NCBI GenBank assembly: GCA_033297205.1 | Contig: MU859273.1 | Location: forward strand, 1-58,233 | DNA from: Pseudoneurospora amorphoporcata | Lineage: Eukaryota; Ascomycota; Sordariomycetes; Sordariales; Sordariaceae | Reading direction: 5' to 3' | DNA length: 58,233 nt | In this document: positions 1 through 11,823 of the stretch, piece by piece | Layout: each line of letters begins with the position of its first letter | Numbering within the stretch: the stretch's first letter is position 1 | Program-made: the position numbers and the translations under genes | The notes under the pieces: model-generated | Seen by the model: only the letters and a program-made list of their open reading frames with translations | Databases searched by the model: none | What the model was told of the DNA's origin: nothing

Positions 1-1
1 C

Positions 2-94
<93 letters not shown>
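1..94. repeat. (CAA)n trinucleotide microsatellite
   Basis: The window opens inside an uninterrupted CAA/AAC repeat that runs to about position 94, so its full length is unknown. In the frame of the downstream gene each unit reads AAC and encodes at least 31 consecutive asparagines. Confidence 0.95.
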
Positions 95-95
<1 letters not shown>

Positions 96-1513
96 CCTCA
101 AACAAAGTAGACTTTCAAATCAAAACAACCATCGACTCCAAAGTCCTAGTCAGGAACTCGGTTCCAATCAACTCAACCGGCACCCTCTACACCTTCGACC
201 TCACCTCCCTGGGGACCCCTAGTCTCTCGCCCATCGAAGTGACACTCACCTATTCATCAGATCCATTAGCAATAGTCAAAACAACCCTCATCTATCTCCC
301 CGCCAAGTCCACCTCGAGCGGCGGCAGCATCACCAGAATCGACCACCTCACCGGCGGCCTTTACCACGCTAATGCCTTCTCCATGAACTGCTTCCGTCCC
401 ATTTTCCCTTACGGCTTCTACGCCTCCTACGATAACTTTCTCGTCCTGCCCAACTCTACCTCGGCAATTCAATCCTACGCCGACTGGGGTCTAACAGGCA
501 TGGTCCCGCTTACCCACTACCCCGAGTCCGCGGCCGCTTTTGAGTACATGGACAAAATAAACATGCACTACATGTTCGATTTGCGAGAGAATTATACCAA
601 CCAATCCTGGGTCGCGGAGCAGGTCACCGCAGCGAAGGACGGCGAGGCTTTGTTTTCTTATTGGTCCGTTGACGAGCCCGACGGCTGGCAAGCCCCCTTC
701 TCCGCTCCCCTGGAAACTTACCACACCATCTCGTCCGTCGACCCGTACCACCCCGTCTCCCTGGTGCTCAACTGCCAAAACTACTATTTCCAGCAATACT
801 CCGCCGGAGCAGATATCCTGATGGCGGATATCTACCCCATCGGCACGCGCGAGTCTTCTGCTAACCTGACCAAGTCCAAGTGGGGGACACCCTGCAATTC
901 TACCTATGGCGACTGCGGATGCGATAACTGCTTTGGCTCTGTCCTTGACGTTCCCAACCGGTTTGAGGATCTAGCCAGGTACGAAGAGTGGTTAGGTCTG
1001 TGGCCGAAAAGTAAAATGTTTAATCCCCAGGCTTTTCATGGGGAAGGGTACTGGGCAAGGGATCCCACGGTGGAGGAGAGTTGGGTTATGGTGCTTTTGG
1101 CGATTAATAGGGGGGTTAAAGGGGTGTTGGGTTGGGTGTGGCCGGCTAGTGAGACACTGGGGAAGGCGCATGGGAGGTTGGCGAGGGTGGTTAGTGGGGA
1201 TGAGGAGATTGCGAGTTTTCTGGTGGAGGGGAAGGGGCCGGAGAGGTTGAGTACGGAGGTAAAGGGGGTTGATGCGGCGGGGTGGGTGGAGAAGGAGGGA
1301 GGGAAGAAGATGTTGGTTAGTGTGGTGAATACGGGGGAGGAAGGAGTGGATGAGGCGGTAGATTTGGAGGTACCGGGGGGAAGCAAGGTTGGGAAGGTGG
1401 TTTGGGATGAGAGTGGTGGTGAGGGTACTTGGGAGGTTAAGGAGCGGAAGTTGACGAAGAACGGTATGAAAGGGATGGGAACGGCGTTAGTAATTTTGGA
1501 CTTGAGTGGATGA
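2..1513 (+). CDS. Glycoside-hydrolase-like secreted-type protein, 5' partial
   Basis: The reading frame is open from the left edge, through a poly-Asn tract and a short linker, to the TGA at 1511-1513. The codon at 239 is GTG and is not a believable start, so the true start lies off the window. After a beta-rich N-terminal part comes a TIM-barrel-like region with FSYWSVDEPDGW (about codon 220), DPYHPVSLVLN, a GADILMADIYP stretch, a Cys-rich CGCDNC loop and RYEEWLGLWPK, then GVKGVLGWVWP. These resemble a widespread ascomycete family usually annotated as glycoside hydrolase catalytic core protein. An acidic pair near DEPDGW could be catalytic, but this is inference and the substrate is unknown. 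Several NxS/T sites agree with secretion; a signal peptide would be outside the window. The C-terminal third changes to G-rich codons but stays in frame. It converges on the permease gene downstream. Confidence 0.75.
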
Positions 1514-1951
1514 AGGCCTGTGGTTGAGTCCAAGTGTAGAAGATGATGAAAGGGCTAAAAAAAGGTAAGGCTCGAAACAATGTTACACGTGTTGCTTAAA
1601 ACTAAAGTTCACGTTACGGACTAGTTGAGAGAGCAACTGTTAGGCAAGTGAATCTTGAATACTCATCTTTTAGTGATCATGGTCTTTCCAGACCCTCTAT
1701 ATAGGTAGGTACCTAACGTATCCCGAATGCCCATTATTGTCTGTTGAAACGCCTGGGTCTAACATCTATACCAAAACTTCTGCTGCCTGCCTGCCATTAT
1801 CATTAAGTAGATAATCCGCCCATTATGTTGAACCAGCTCATCAACAACCATCCCTCCCTTTTATCATCACTCCTTTTAAGCCGTACTGTTCTCATCACAC
1901 ATTACCACCCACCTTTTCCACTCTTAACACACAACCCAGTAATTAACCACA
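1514..1951. other. Convergent 3' intergenic region
   Basis: This 438-bp gap lies between the 3' ends of the hydrolase-like gene (+) and the permease gene (-). It should hold both 3' UTRs. I see no conserved ORF or repeat in it. Confidence 0.6.
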
Positions 1952-3677
1952 TCATCGCCCACTAACCTTCTTCTCCACCATCCTCAACGGCACATAAAGC
2001 AGCCCACTCACAAAAAACGCAAACTCAAACCCCAAATCGCCCGTCGTCTTCGCAATCGGGCCCTGCCACCACACCTGATCCATACTCGGAATCACCAGCC
2101 CAAAGCTCGCCACCGCCGCCGTCAACGCTGCGATACCCCACGGCAACTTGCTCGCATCGTTCCAAGCGTCGAGATCGTACCTCCCGCAATCTCCTTTCTT
2201 TTCCCAAAGATGATCGACCATCACGACGCCCAGGAAAGCAGAACACCAGTACCCGATCAGCGAGACAAAGTTCTCCAGGCTGTCGTAGAAATTCGCTGAC
2301 GCCTTGATGCCCACGGGGATCAAGATGGCAGCTAGGATTATGGCGAATAGGTACCGGGGGACTTTGAACAAGACGGGAGCCAACATCTGGAAGTTGAGCG
2401 TGATGGAGTAGGAGGTTGCTGCGAGGTTACCCAGCAGAGTAAACGACAGAATGACGACTAGGAAGCGGCCAAAGCCGCCAGCGGGCGCGAGCATAGCTTG
2501 CAAGACACCGCCCACCAGCGTCTGGTCGTAGGCTTCGCTCCATTCGGGAACAGAGGGGATGGCACCTCCGATTGCGGCACCCAAGCACATGAGAAGAATA
2601 GTGGGGAGTCCCAAGCCAGTGTAGCTGTAGACGAAAATCTTCCAGCTGGGTGTGGAGGGGACGAGGTAAGTGGTGAAATCCGAAGACAAGCAAGCCCAGG
2701 GGATCATGTAACTAGATACGATCATGGCGAAGCTCAGGATGCCCTGCGGGCTTGGGGGTCCGGAGGGAGGGTTTTGCAAGTGGAGGTACTTGCCGCCGCA
2801 GCCGACGGCGACGATGATGGCGATGACGGCGGGGATCCAGGCGAAGCGCTCGTACATGTGTAAGGTTGTGTAGCCGCAGAAGGAGATGATAAGCGTTAAA
2901 ATGGACATGATGACGATGCCGACGCTGATGGAGAGGTGGCCGTTGGCGACGGCGGAGAGGCATTGGCCGCCCGTGATGACGATGATGACGGAGAAGCCGG
3001 TGGTGGTGGCTAGGTTGAGGAGCACGGGGAGGGAGACTATGTAGCGGCTTGGGGAGTGTTAGTATGGGTGGATATTAAAAAAAGGGGGGAAAGCAAGGGG
3101 AATGGGATGAGAAGCGGAAACATACCCCCAGGAGTAACGAGCTTGAATCATCTGTCTCATACCTAGCTTCGGTCCCCAAGTGCAGAGGTAAGCAGGTGGG
3201 ATAGTAGACAGCAGAGTGAAAAAGAGGATAATGAGGCAGCTATCCCGTAGATTGAGGCCGTATACTGGGCCAAGCATGCCAAAGGTGATGCTGTTTTTTT
3301 TTTTTTTTTTTTTTTTTTTTTGGTCCGTGTTAGTCATGATGCTCGAGAATATCCCAAGTAGAACATGCAAGTACAACTTACGGAAGAATATTGCAACTCA
3401 TTGACCACCATAAGGTAAAGATGTTCAATGTCTTGGTAACTGTCCTCTCCTTGACTGGGATGGGTGTAATTCCCTGGAGCTCAACCCGACCTGCCACGAT
3501 GACCTTGTAGCCATAGTGACAGAGGTGACCCCAGAGACCCGAGGGTGGTGCAGCAGGCTTGCTCTCGTCGGCCTCGATGGGTTGAATGTTGGCTTCGGCA
3601 TCGAGGTGGTCGGGATGGTTGGCAACCCGCGGCGACACCCCCTTCTCTGGGGGGTTGCCGTCAGTTTGGGTGACCAT
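1952..3677 (-). CDS. NCS1-family purine/cytosine permease (Fcy2-like)
   Basis: A plasma-membrane nucleobase transporter of the NCS1 family, expected to import cytosine and purines with protons. The model joins 3677-3382, 3290-3126 and 3047-1952; phases close to give 518 aa, normal for the family. The first exon gives a hydrophilic cytoplasmic N-terminus ending in VKERTVTKTLNIFTLWWSMS. Exon 2 gives FGMLGPVYGLNLRDS and the first membrane helices. Exon 3 holds about ten more hydrophobic segments, with PWACLSSDFTTYL and SYTGLGLPT typical of Fcy2 relatives. Donors are GTAAGT and GTATGT; branch points are CTAACAC (3333-3327) and ACTAACAC before the second acceptor. Intron 1 has a 28-nt A tract just before its acceptor (T tract on the + strand). 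The start at 3677 is chosen because the frame upstream looks non-coding, though it stays open to 3953. The exact substrate cannot be read from sequence. Confidence 0.88.
3291..3381 (-). other. Permease intron 1 with A28 tract at the 3' splice site
   Basis: A 91-nt intron on the minus strand. It has a GTAAGT donor at 3381, branch point CTAACAC at 3333-3327, then 28 consecutive A (plus-strand T at 3294-3321) and CAG at 3293-3291. The tract replaces the usual mixed or pyrimidine-rich spacer between branch point and acceptor. Confidence 0.8.
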
Positions 3678-5040
3678 GCTTGGTGATGGTTGTTGACTCA
3701 CAGTGCCGGTGTGGTGGAGTCTTTGTTGTTGTCTGGGAACCTTGATGGGGGAGAAGAGTTGACAAGACTCTGGAGGTTCGAGATGGGAAGGTTGATGGTG
3801 CAGTTCTGCAAGGTGAAAAGAGTCTTTTTCAATCCCAAGTGAACGAGTCTTGTAACAAAACCCCAAAGATATTGACAATTGACGAGAAGAAGGGGGGAGT
3901 GACTCTTCACCTTTTTCTGAACGGCGGGGTGTGACTGTCGACCGCGTTGACACAATAAAAAGCCAACCTCCAAGTCAAAAAGGATACAGCGGTTTTTAAT
4001 AGGAACTGTGTCATAACCGCCTGACAGGTGACAGAGGCTGCCCCGCCCCCCACTAAGTGCCTATGCCTGTCTTGGTAAGAAAAAAAATGCACTTTTCCGG
4101 GCATTTCTCTTCTTCTCTCCCCCTCCTTCGTTTTGACATCAACGTTAGCGTCTTCTATCCACTCTTTTTGACTTTTCTTACCAACCAGCGCGCGTATCAC
4201 CGTGAAATTTATAAAGGGTGGTTTTCATTGTTGTATGACCGTCATTTGGGGTCTTGTATGCAGTGCAATTGCAGCTTCTATTGGGTTATGAGGTTCGGCA
4301 AAATGTGTATGTGGCCCTGCCAAGGCTAGATGCAGCTGGTTGGAGCCGGCAGATCTGGGTCGGGGGGTTTATGGCACAGATTATATTACAAGCCACCGTA
4401 AAAGATCGGTACGGGGGAAGGGGTGTCCACCCGGTGATAAGCGAAGCGAGAGAATTCTCCCGAACGGAGACTAGTGTATTGATATCTTGGACGATCAAAA
4501 GACAAGAGAGAATTATTTACCACGGCAGCTCGGTGGTACTCGGCTGATGCGGATGCGCTCTGTATTGGTGGGGGGTCACTTTTTTGTGATAAAAATCTCG
4601 ACCAGACTGCCTATACCTCGAGCTTCGACTCGATTTGGATCTTCAGTTTCAAAGGCGAACGAAAAAGTGGCAAATGGGGACGAACTCTCTTGGAGATATC
4701 GCCACTGTAAGGGAGATTCCAGCGGGATAAATATTTTCTGTCATTGTTCAACTGGTGGTAATAGTTTATCCTCGATTTAGTTCAGGGCACGGGATGGTCC
4801 GATCGAGAGGTTTCTCATCTGCGGTGCTGCAGAGCTGAGCTTATTAGATGGAAACCAACCAATCACATCGCCAGATTCCCATGTGGGAGGTATAAGTGCA
4901 TGCGTTACCATTAGTTACGGGCTGAACCTGCGCCCATCTTCTGGACATCAATGCAGTCAAGTTTTTCTAGGAAAACGCTAAAATGGGGAATTGAAGAGAG
5001 AGAGAGAGAAAAGAGCAAGATCAATGGAAGATGCAATGCT
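3678..5040. other. Permease promoter and Trm61 3' flank
   Basis: A 1.36-kb gap upstream of the permease and downstream of trm61, both on the minus strand. A short GA-rich run at 4995-5012 falls in the likely trm61 3' UTR. Several ORFs exist, but none resembles a protein family I know. Confidence 0.5.
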
Positions 5041-6564
5041 TCACTCGACAGCCTCAGCAATCTTCTCGGCTCTCTCCTTCCTCCTCGCCTTCCTATCGCC
5101 AATTTTCTGCAACTGCTCCCGTCTCTCCTTCTTCCTCGTCTGCTTGTCCATGCTACCAACAACAGCCTTCTCCTTACCGCAGGGGTACTTGGCAAACGCC
5201 GCCGCCTCGTCCTCCTCGGTCCACTCTCTCGGCAGCACGGCAAACACCAGGTACGACGTATGGGTCTTGATCTCCGGCTCACCCTTAGTGATGAGGCGAC
5301 CGTCAACCCAGGGCGTCTGGTATGGCGGCTGCTCAGCCGCCGAGGCCTTGTCGTCGTCCTTCTTGACAGCGACATCTCCGTTCTTCATGACAGTGTCCGC
5401 ATCCTCCGCGCCATCCTCTCCATTCCTCGGGCGTGCGGCCTGCTCCCTGACGCGCTCCTCGATTTCGGCAAGCCTGTCAAGGGCCTCTTCGACATCGTGC
5501 GGCGAGACGTTGACGCCGCGATCGGTCTGGTAATGGAGGCCTACGCGGTCACGAATGGTATGCAGCTTCCTGTTTGCGATCTCGACCATATCGATATCGA
5601 CCCAACCAAGGCGGCGCATGGCCGAAACGGTCCTGGTGACCTGCTCAATGCAGGGAGAAAAGGTGCACATGTGTACAGCCCTCTTGGGGTTCAGAGGTGA
5701 TACCCATTCTTCTCCCTCCTTAGCCTCGGTCTGGGGCTTGCGTCGCGAGAGGTGCGGCAGGGCCTCCCAGGGCTTGGGAAGGTCAAGGAATATTGCGTCG
5801 GCTTCGGGGCTCGTGCCGTCGATCAGGAAGCCGCCGTTGTAGACGTCGCGGTGTGTAAGGTGAACGAGACCGTCGAGGTTATGGTCGGTAAGCTCCTTCT
5901 TCATCTTGTGATAGCGCTCCTCGTGGTACTCGAAGCTGAATACCTTGCCCTTCCTGTCCTCGGCGCTGGAAGGGTATCCGTTGTAAACGGCGCGGACGGA
6001 GGCGTGTGTGAAACTGCCACTGCCTGCGCCGGCCTCGATGATGGTGGAGCCGGGTCTAGCGCGTATCCTGTGCAAGATGTAGCTGTAGTCGGGGGTATAA
6101 ACGACCTGTGTTCGGTGGGGAAGACTCTGAGTCCAGAGCTCGGGGGTGGGAGGGAGCACGTGGATGAAGCCGCTGTCGTCGGCAACGGCCTGCTTGACAC
6201 GGGTGGCCTCGGTGGCATTGTTGTTATCCGTCGTTTCGGGCTGGTTCTCCTCGGCATCGTCGCGGCTGGCATCGTCCTTTGGGCCTCTTTTCCTCTTGCG
6301 ACCACGGGAGCCGGTGTCAACCTTGGAAGCCCTGATCTGAGAGCCCCAAGGGACATTCAGCATGGTGGAATGAGGGAAGGAGCCATAACGGGTGTTGACT
6401 ACGGCGCCCTCAGCGTAGCCATCGTGTTCGCCTGAGGCTTCTTGCAGGTAGATGGGGAGGAGATTGTCGCGCGAGAGCTGGAGGATGGCGAGCGAGCGGG
6501 GCTTGGTATGCAGGCCCGGTTCGAGGAACGGGGAGACGGTTGGTCGCGTCATGGTGCCGGTCAT
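5041..6564 (-). CDS. trm61: tRNA (adenine-58-N1)-methyltransferase catalytic subunit Trm61
   Basis: The catalytic subunit of the Trm6-Trm61 enzyme, which uses S-adenosylmethionine to make m1A58 in the T-loop of tRNAs, including initiator tRNA, in the nucleus. It is a single exon of 507 aa. The first ATG of the frame is 6564; an ATG at 6552 (MTRPTV) is an equally possible start. The N-terminal beta domain includes NTRYGSFPHSTMLNVPWGSQI. The Rossmann fold begins near VVYTPDYSYILHRI, followed by the SAM-binding motif IIEAGAGSGSFTHA, the FEYHEERYHKM segment and the motif DAIFLDLPKPWEAL. Two low-complexity charged insertions (near KRKRGPKDDASRDD and GEDGAEDADTVMKN) and a Lys/Arg-rich tail make it longer than yeast Gcd14, as is common in filamentous fungi. 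Trm61 works as a heterotetramer with Trm6, which is not in this window. It is divergently transcribed from the CipC-like gene. Confidence 0.92.
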   Translation of the reverse strand: MTGTMTRPTVSPFLEPGLHTKPRSLAILQLSRDNLLPIYLQEASGEHDGYAEGAVVNTRYGSFPHSTMLNVPWGSQIRASKVDTGSRGRKRKRGPKDDASRDDAEENQPETTDNNNATEATRVKQAVADDSGFIHVLPPTPELWTQSLPHRTQVVYTPDYSYILHRIRARPGSTIIEAGAGSGSFTHASVRAVYNGYPSSAEDRKGKVFSFEYHEERYHKMKKELTDHNLDGLVHLTHRDVYNGGFLIDGTSPEADAIFLDLPKPWEALPHLSRRKPQTEAKEGEEWVSPLNPKRAVHMCTFSPCIEQVTRTVSAMRRLGWVDIDMVEIANRKLHTIRDRVGLHYQTDRGVNVSPHDVEEALDRLAEIEERVREQAARPRNGEDGAEDADTVMKNGDVAVKKDDDKASAAEQPPYQTPWVDGRLITKGEPEIKTHTSYLVFAVLPREWTEEDEAAAFAKYPCGKEKAVVGSMDKQTRKKERREQLQKIGDRKARRKERAEKIAEAVE

Positions 6565-7386
6565 GAGCAAGCAGATTGTTGGTGGTGACTAATTTCGATT
6601 TGGGGTGAGTTAGGAAAATGTGGAAATTGTCGACGCGTGGAGTTGGCCCAAAACAGAACAAAATAGAGCAAAGGGTATCTCAGCGGTCCGGCTGGTGAAT
6701 ATTTGTTTGGGTTAAAAAGACGGGTCCACGTCTAGGTCCGAGTCGCATTCGAGGTGCCGCCCTTTGGGAAATTTTCTCGGACAAGAATTGGACGTTTGTT
6801 GCGGGGCACACATTGAGCCCAAGTGGGGCTGCTGCACTCATTTTACTAGTCCAACCCTAACCCGAAATAAGATGGGCGCTTGAGTCTTGAGCACCTTGCA
6901 AATAAGGTTTGCCAAGATCTGGGGCTATCCGTCTTGGCGTGGGGACCAGTTGAACACTTTATTATACTGTAAACGGGCACGCACGAGTTTTTTTGCCGAT
7001 TGGCTCTTTCTCTTTCAAAATCACGAACCCGAGCATATGAGAAGAGACCAAACATAATACAGCAATTCACACAAAACCCCAGGCACACTATTGGCTCAAG
7101 TTCTTACGATGAAGGACGGAGCAGGCCGTCCAAGTCGTAACAATTGATGAGAATGTGCGAGCCGACGTATAGAATACATAGTTGATGGACGAGGCCCGAT
7201 CGTATCAAAGTGAGCGTGTGTATGGGATGACCTGTTCGGCAACTCATACGTCAGAGCATTTCAGAAGAGGGGACACTATTTTAATATCCTATTTATTACT
7301 CATTGCGCGGTGAGTTCAATGACTACTTCTTGCACGTCCCTCAACAATCATCATCAACACCAACACCACACCTTCCCAATAAAACC
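6565..7386. other. Divergent promoter region, trm61 / CipC-like gene
   Basis: An 822-bp spacer between two divergent start codons. It must hold both promoters and 5' UTRs. No repeat or conserved ORF is visible. The CA-rich stretch around 7340-7386 just before the CipC start looks like a typical fungal 5' leader. Confidence 0.55.
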
Positions 7387-7825
7387 ATGATGGGTCTCTT
7401 CGATTTCGGTATGTCCCGTCCCACTCCTCCAACCCTCCAATACTCCAGAGTGTCTCACCACCTTACTAACCCTCTCCCCTCGCGTAACAGACGAAGCCAA
7501 ACACGCCCACTCCCAACTCTACTCCTCCTCTTCTGATCCTGATAGCAACAAGCCCAAGTTCTCGCACGAGCTTCTTGGCGGCGCCGTCGCCTTCGAGGCC
7601 ATGCACATGTGGGAGAAAGAACAGCGGCGCCAGGGCAGACCCGTGCACCACGGTGTGGCCAAGGAGGCCCTTGCTGCCCTGGCGGCCGCCGAAGTCGACA
7701 AGATGATTGAGCGGAAGGGATTGGGCGGGTTTGTGGACAGGGATGAGGCGAGACGGAATGCCAGGCATAAGGTGACCGGATTGTATGACCGGCAGTATGG
7801 AGGGAATGAGTTGTATGATCCGTGA
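7387..7825 (+). CDS. CipC-like small stress-responsive protein
   Basis: A small cytosolic protein related to Aspergillus CipC (concanamycin-induced protein C), a family induced by antibiotics and stress; its biochemical role is unknown. Exon 1 is only 22 nt (7387-7408, MMGLFDF) and ends at GTATGT. The acceptor is the CAG before 7491, with a branch point TTACTAAC at 7463-7470. Joining the exons gives 118 aa, the usual size of the family. Diagnostic parts are the N-terminal LFDF, then DEAKHAHSQLY, the SHELLGGAVAFEAMHMWEK helix, HHGVAKEALAALAAAEVDKM and the C-terminal ARHKVTGLYDRQYG. No signal peptide or membrane segment is seen. A second ATG directly follows the first at 7390, so the N-terminus is uncertain by one residue. 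Confidence 0.85.
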
Positions 7826-8906
7826 GTTCTGCTCCCTCTCTCCCTCTCTCTACTTCTGCGTTGCCCGTTGTTCTTTTGTTGATTCTGCCCCTCTTTTGGC
7901 CCTTTGCCTCGGCTGAATTATTGCAAACTTCATTCTGATACGTGTGAAATATGATGTAGCGATTCCGAGATCCATAAGTCGATGAACTATTGAGATGGTG
8001 GCTTTGGACATGTTCATCTCAAGATGGTCACTTGAGTGGTTTGAGATAAGATCCGTATCTAGGCACTGACCAGACATTTTGGGAAAAAGTCAAGGCAGTC
8101 CGATGAACTTTAAAAAGGGTCATCATGTACCGTTCCATCTTCTCTCACTTTGTGCTGGTGCCTGAACACTGAAATCGCTTCATTGCTCAGACTGGAGTTG
8201 ATTTGCACGTGGCTTCCCGTCACGCTGGTCGTGAAATGCAAATCCCGACCGTAAAAGGTATGTGAAAAGGCTGGATGAAGCCAAAGACATCATCAAGTGA
8301 TTGATTCGGTAAAAGAAGGAGACTGGGCGAGATCTTCGGGGACCAGTAGATGATATACCCGTTCTCTCGTGACCCACACAACTCTCAAGCAACCAGCCAG
8401 CTGTACCTGAGGATGACTCCCTTCCGCCTGGTGGTGACTTCCTTCCTACAATGAAACACTTGCAGTGATCTAGTAGTCCAGGATGGGAAACCCCAAGAAT
8501 AGGTAGGCATGATATCTTCAGAGCGGAAGTAATTCTCAAGTACCTAGGCGAGAGCTGTTTGGTAGGAGTGTTTCATCTATGGTGACATAAACATCTGATT
8601 ATTCTTCATGCCTTCGGTACGTGCAAAGTCTTCTTGTCGTCAAAGTTGCGAGTACAACATTCTTCTGCGAAGTATATCATCTATACCATATGTCTTCCTC
8701 TATGATGCTAGAGAATCGAACAGCACGCTGAAAATATCACACACTTCCTCAATGCACTGCAATGCTATCTCTCTCTTATCCAAGAAAACAACTCATCATT
8801 CAGTTCATTACAGATTAAAAACCCATCATTAACACCACGCCATCCTATGCCATCCCAAATCCCATCATAAAACACATAATGTTAGATCAAACGGCCCAGA
8901 TGACAT
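7826..8906. other. Convergent 3' intergenic region
   Basis: A 1.08-kb gap between the 3' ends of the CipC-like gene and the aminopeptidase gene. A CT-rich run at 7830-7856 follows the CipC stop. I find no supportable coding sequence; the ORFs here have no family signature. Confidence 0.5.
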
Positions 8907-10672
8907 CTAAGCCCTCCACTCGCCATCAACCTTCTCCCACTCATCCAAGAATCCCTTGTAGAACTTGACACCAAGGCCGGGATCCAAGCTACCAGTCGTG
9001 GCACGAATACTGTGCATGCTCAACTGGGGAATGCCAACATCCGCCGCCTTGACACCCATTGCACTGCTGAGCATCGGGCCAACGGTACCGCCGGACCGGC
9101 TGTCGTTGCGGATCATGTGCCTCTGGTTGACGCAGCCGGAAAGCTCGGCGACGCGGTCAAGGATAGCCATGGACACGCTGTCGGTGGTCATGTGCGCCGA
9201 GGCATCGACGCAGAGAGCTACACCGACGTTCAGGCGAGGAGAATGACCGGAGAGGTTGGTCTGGGTGAAGTTGGGGTGGGCGGCGTGTGTGACATCCGAG
9301 GAGACGAGGAAGGAGTTGGCGTACGTCTGGCCCATGAGACCGGGGCCGAGACCGGTGCCGCCGATGAAAGCGTTTTGGTAAAGAGTGTTGGTGTTGGCAA
9401 CGAGAGCCTCGACGGTGCGCTCAATGGTGATGGGTAGGAAGTTACCGCGGGCACCCTGGCGGAGGAGGGAGCCGATCTCCTCGTCGTCGAAGAGCGCCAC
9501 AAGCTTGATGACGCCAGAATCTTCATCGTCACGGGCGTGGAGGAGAGCCATGAAGGCGGCCCACGAGCAGAGCTTGTCGTCGATACGGCCGGCAAAGATG
9601 AACTCCTTGTCAATACCACCGACCTGGGCGGGCTGAGAGTCGTAGAGCTCAAGCTCCCAGTTAAGAATGCTGCTGTAGTCCTCAATCTTGAGCTGGGAAG
9701 CAATGAGCTTGACGAGCTTGGGGGGCTGGGTAGAGACGAAGGAGTTCTTTCCACCAAGGGGCTGCTCAGAGGAGGTGGTAGAAGAGGAGCCAAGATCGCT
9801 GTTATCGAGGCCGATAATGGGGGTCATCTCGGTCTCCTGGTTGTTGTGGCCGGTCATACCAATGCCGAAATGGGGAGCCAAAGTAGGGATACGAGCAACT
9901 GGAATAGTCTGTTAGCTTTTATCGGATGGAATCGGGTTGGGAGGGCAACGTACTAGGCCAGTCAAGCTTGACAAGCTTGGAAGAGGTCTTGCCCGTCTCG
10001 GGATCCTTAACGATGACACGACCACCAATGCTCAAGTCTCTGTCCCACCATGTGCTATTAAGAGCACCGGCATACTGGGCAACGCCGAGTTGGACGTAGC
10101 CATCGTGAGTGGGCTTAGTGCTGGTGGGCTTTAGGCGGGCGGTGAGGGCGTCGATGTGACCGGCGACCATAGCAAGACCGTTGCCTGGCTTATAGGCCTT
10201 GCCAACAGCCCAGGCGATGATGGAGCTGCCATTGCGAGTCGTGTAGTACTTTCCGCCGGGCTGGATCTTGCCAGACCATGAGTCTCTGCTGTGAAGCTAT
10301 ATCCAACAAGACAATTAGTCAGTTACGGTTCTTGCGCGTCGGTTGTATCAACTGCGGGGGGGCTGGGGAGCTGTGACGGCTTACCTCCTTGTAGCCGGCC
10401 TTCTCGAGCTTCTCCTTGAAGTAACCGACCGCGTGGAAAACGGTTGGGTTCTCGGTCATGAACTCGAGGTATGGCTTGGTGAAGGCCTCGGGCTTGAGGT
10501 CCTTTGCAGAGGCCTTGTTGGCAACAACAGGCTGGGGCTGCTGGGGCTGCTGGGGCTGCTGGGAGGCAGCGTAGTATGTTTGCGAGGCCATCATGGACTG
10601 CTCGAGGGCTTGCGCTCGGAGAGACATCATGGACGTGCGGGCAGCGAGATATTCGGGAGTGGCGCGAACCAT
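8907..10672 (-). CDS. Vacuolar-type M18 aspartyl aminopeptidase
   Basis: A metallopeptidase of family M18 (yeast Ape1/Lap4, mammalian DNPEP), which removes N-terminal residues from peptides. The yeast homologue reaches the vacuole by the Cvt/autophagy route. Exons are 10672-10385, 10296-9954 and 9898-8907; phases close to give 540 aa. Visible zinc-site and family motifs are MVAGHID (about 139-145), FAGRIDDKLCSW (about 312-323), ALFDDEEIGS (about 345-354, metal ligand and catalytic Glu), NDSRSGGTVGPM and SMHSIR (His about 506). Residues about 33-50 hold a Gln/Pro run encoded by a CTGGGG-type repeat. The N-terminus before it is helical and could play the part of a propeptide, which is inference. 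Donors are GTAAGC and GTACGT. Vacuolar location is inferred from the family. Confidence 0.92.
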
Positions 10673-11823
10673 TGTTGTATATCTGGGTGATGCGGATGGA
10701 TTTGTATGATTGAGGAAGAGAACAGGAAAGGTGATGGGGAGAAAATAAGAGGACGAGACGATGACACGCAACGGGATGGCAACTGAAAGGAAGGAAGGCG
10801 GTCGGTCGGTGAAACAGCTTACAACAGTGTAGGTACCGGCTATAGGCTACAGCTATAGGCTACAGTTACAGCGCAGCGAGGCAGGCGTTGCGATTGCCAA
10901 CATTCCGTTCAGGTGACGCGCTTATCACTCCAGCTAGGCGGTTCTGGGCAGCTGGAGTCGGTTACAGGGTACCGATCCTACCAGATGAGCTCTCTGATTG
11001 GCCGGATTTGGTCATTTGGTGTCCATGCGGCCCCAGCTGGCCCGTACCTGGGCTACCCCGACTCCTCATGCGTGCCAGGGCAGGATCGGCGCTACCTAAG
11101 ATACGGTGATAACCTAAGCCCTGGGGATGGGGTGCATATAAGCCAGCTCTCCCAGCTCCAGTTCCACGCCCGGGCACTCACTCCCTTCGTTATGTAAACT
11201 GTCGTCTGACTGTAGTGGAATACTTGCAAAGCACTTCTAACTAAGATATTGAACAGTGAAAGTGCTCCATTTTTTTTGTCTTTTGTTACCGTCAGTCAGC
11301 ATCAATCTTGTATAGCTCATGAGTGTTCAGCGAGACATCCGCTTGCGTCTAAAAAGGTGTCACTCTTCGACAATGCATTCCTGATATATCTCACGGAACT
11401 AGCAAGCCCGGTCCTATTTCGTGAGTTCGAGCTGCTTATTAAGAGGAAATGATTATCCGAGAAGACTGTGAGACGAATACATCAGGATCGATGGTTATGA
11501 ATTTGCAATAAATCTATCAAGACTCCAATTTACCGACGTGACAGCCTTGGTAAGACGAGTTCAAGCCAGTCGGATATTGTACCCGCGCTCTGTTTACTTG
11601 GTAGTACCAATAAATACCTGCGCTCGTTAGAGCTGAGATTCATGCAGGTACATCTGTACGACCTTGCCATATTAGTTCCAGAAATGCGGCTGGGCGTGAA
11701 TCAAGTCTCCAAACATCCAAGAAAGAAGCAGTCTTGAGTTGTTTGACACAATTTGACCCTGGCCAGATCCCTCATATGAAGAGTGAAAGAAATTGAAAAG
11801 CGAAAGTGAACCTATATCGAGAT
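10673..11823. other. Aminopeptidase promoter and HET-relic 3' flank
   Basis: A 1.15-kb gap. It contains a short direct repeat GGCTATAGGCTACAG near 10837-10868 in the likely aminopeptidase promoter. No ORF here looks genuine. Confidence 0.45.

Noticed and set aside
1036..1533. 165-aa minus-strand ORF
   Set aside because: Antisense shadow of the G-rich 3' part of the hydrolase-like gene.
5752..6435. 227-aa plus-strand ORF
   Set aside because: Antisense shadow of trm61.
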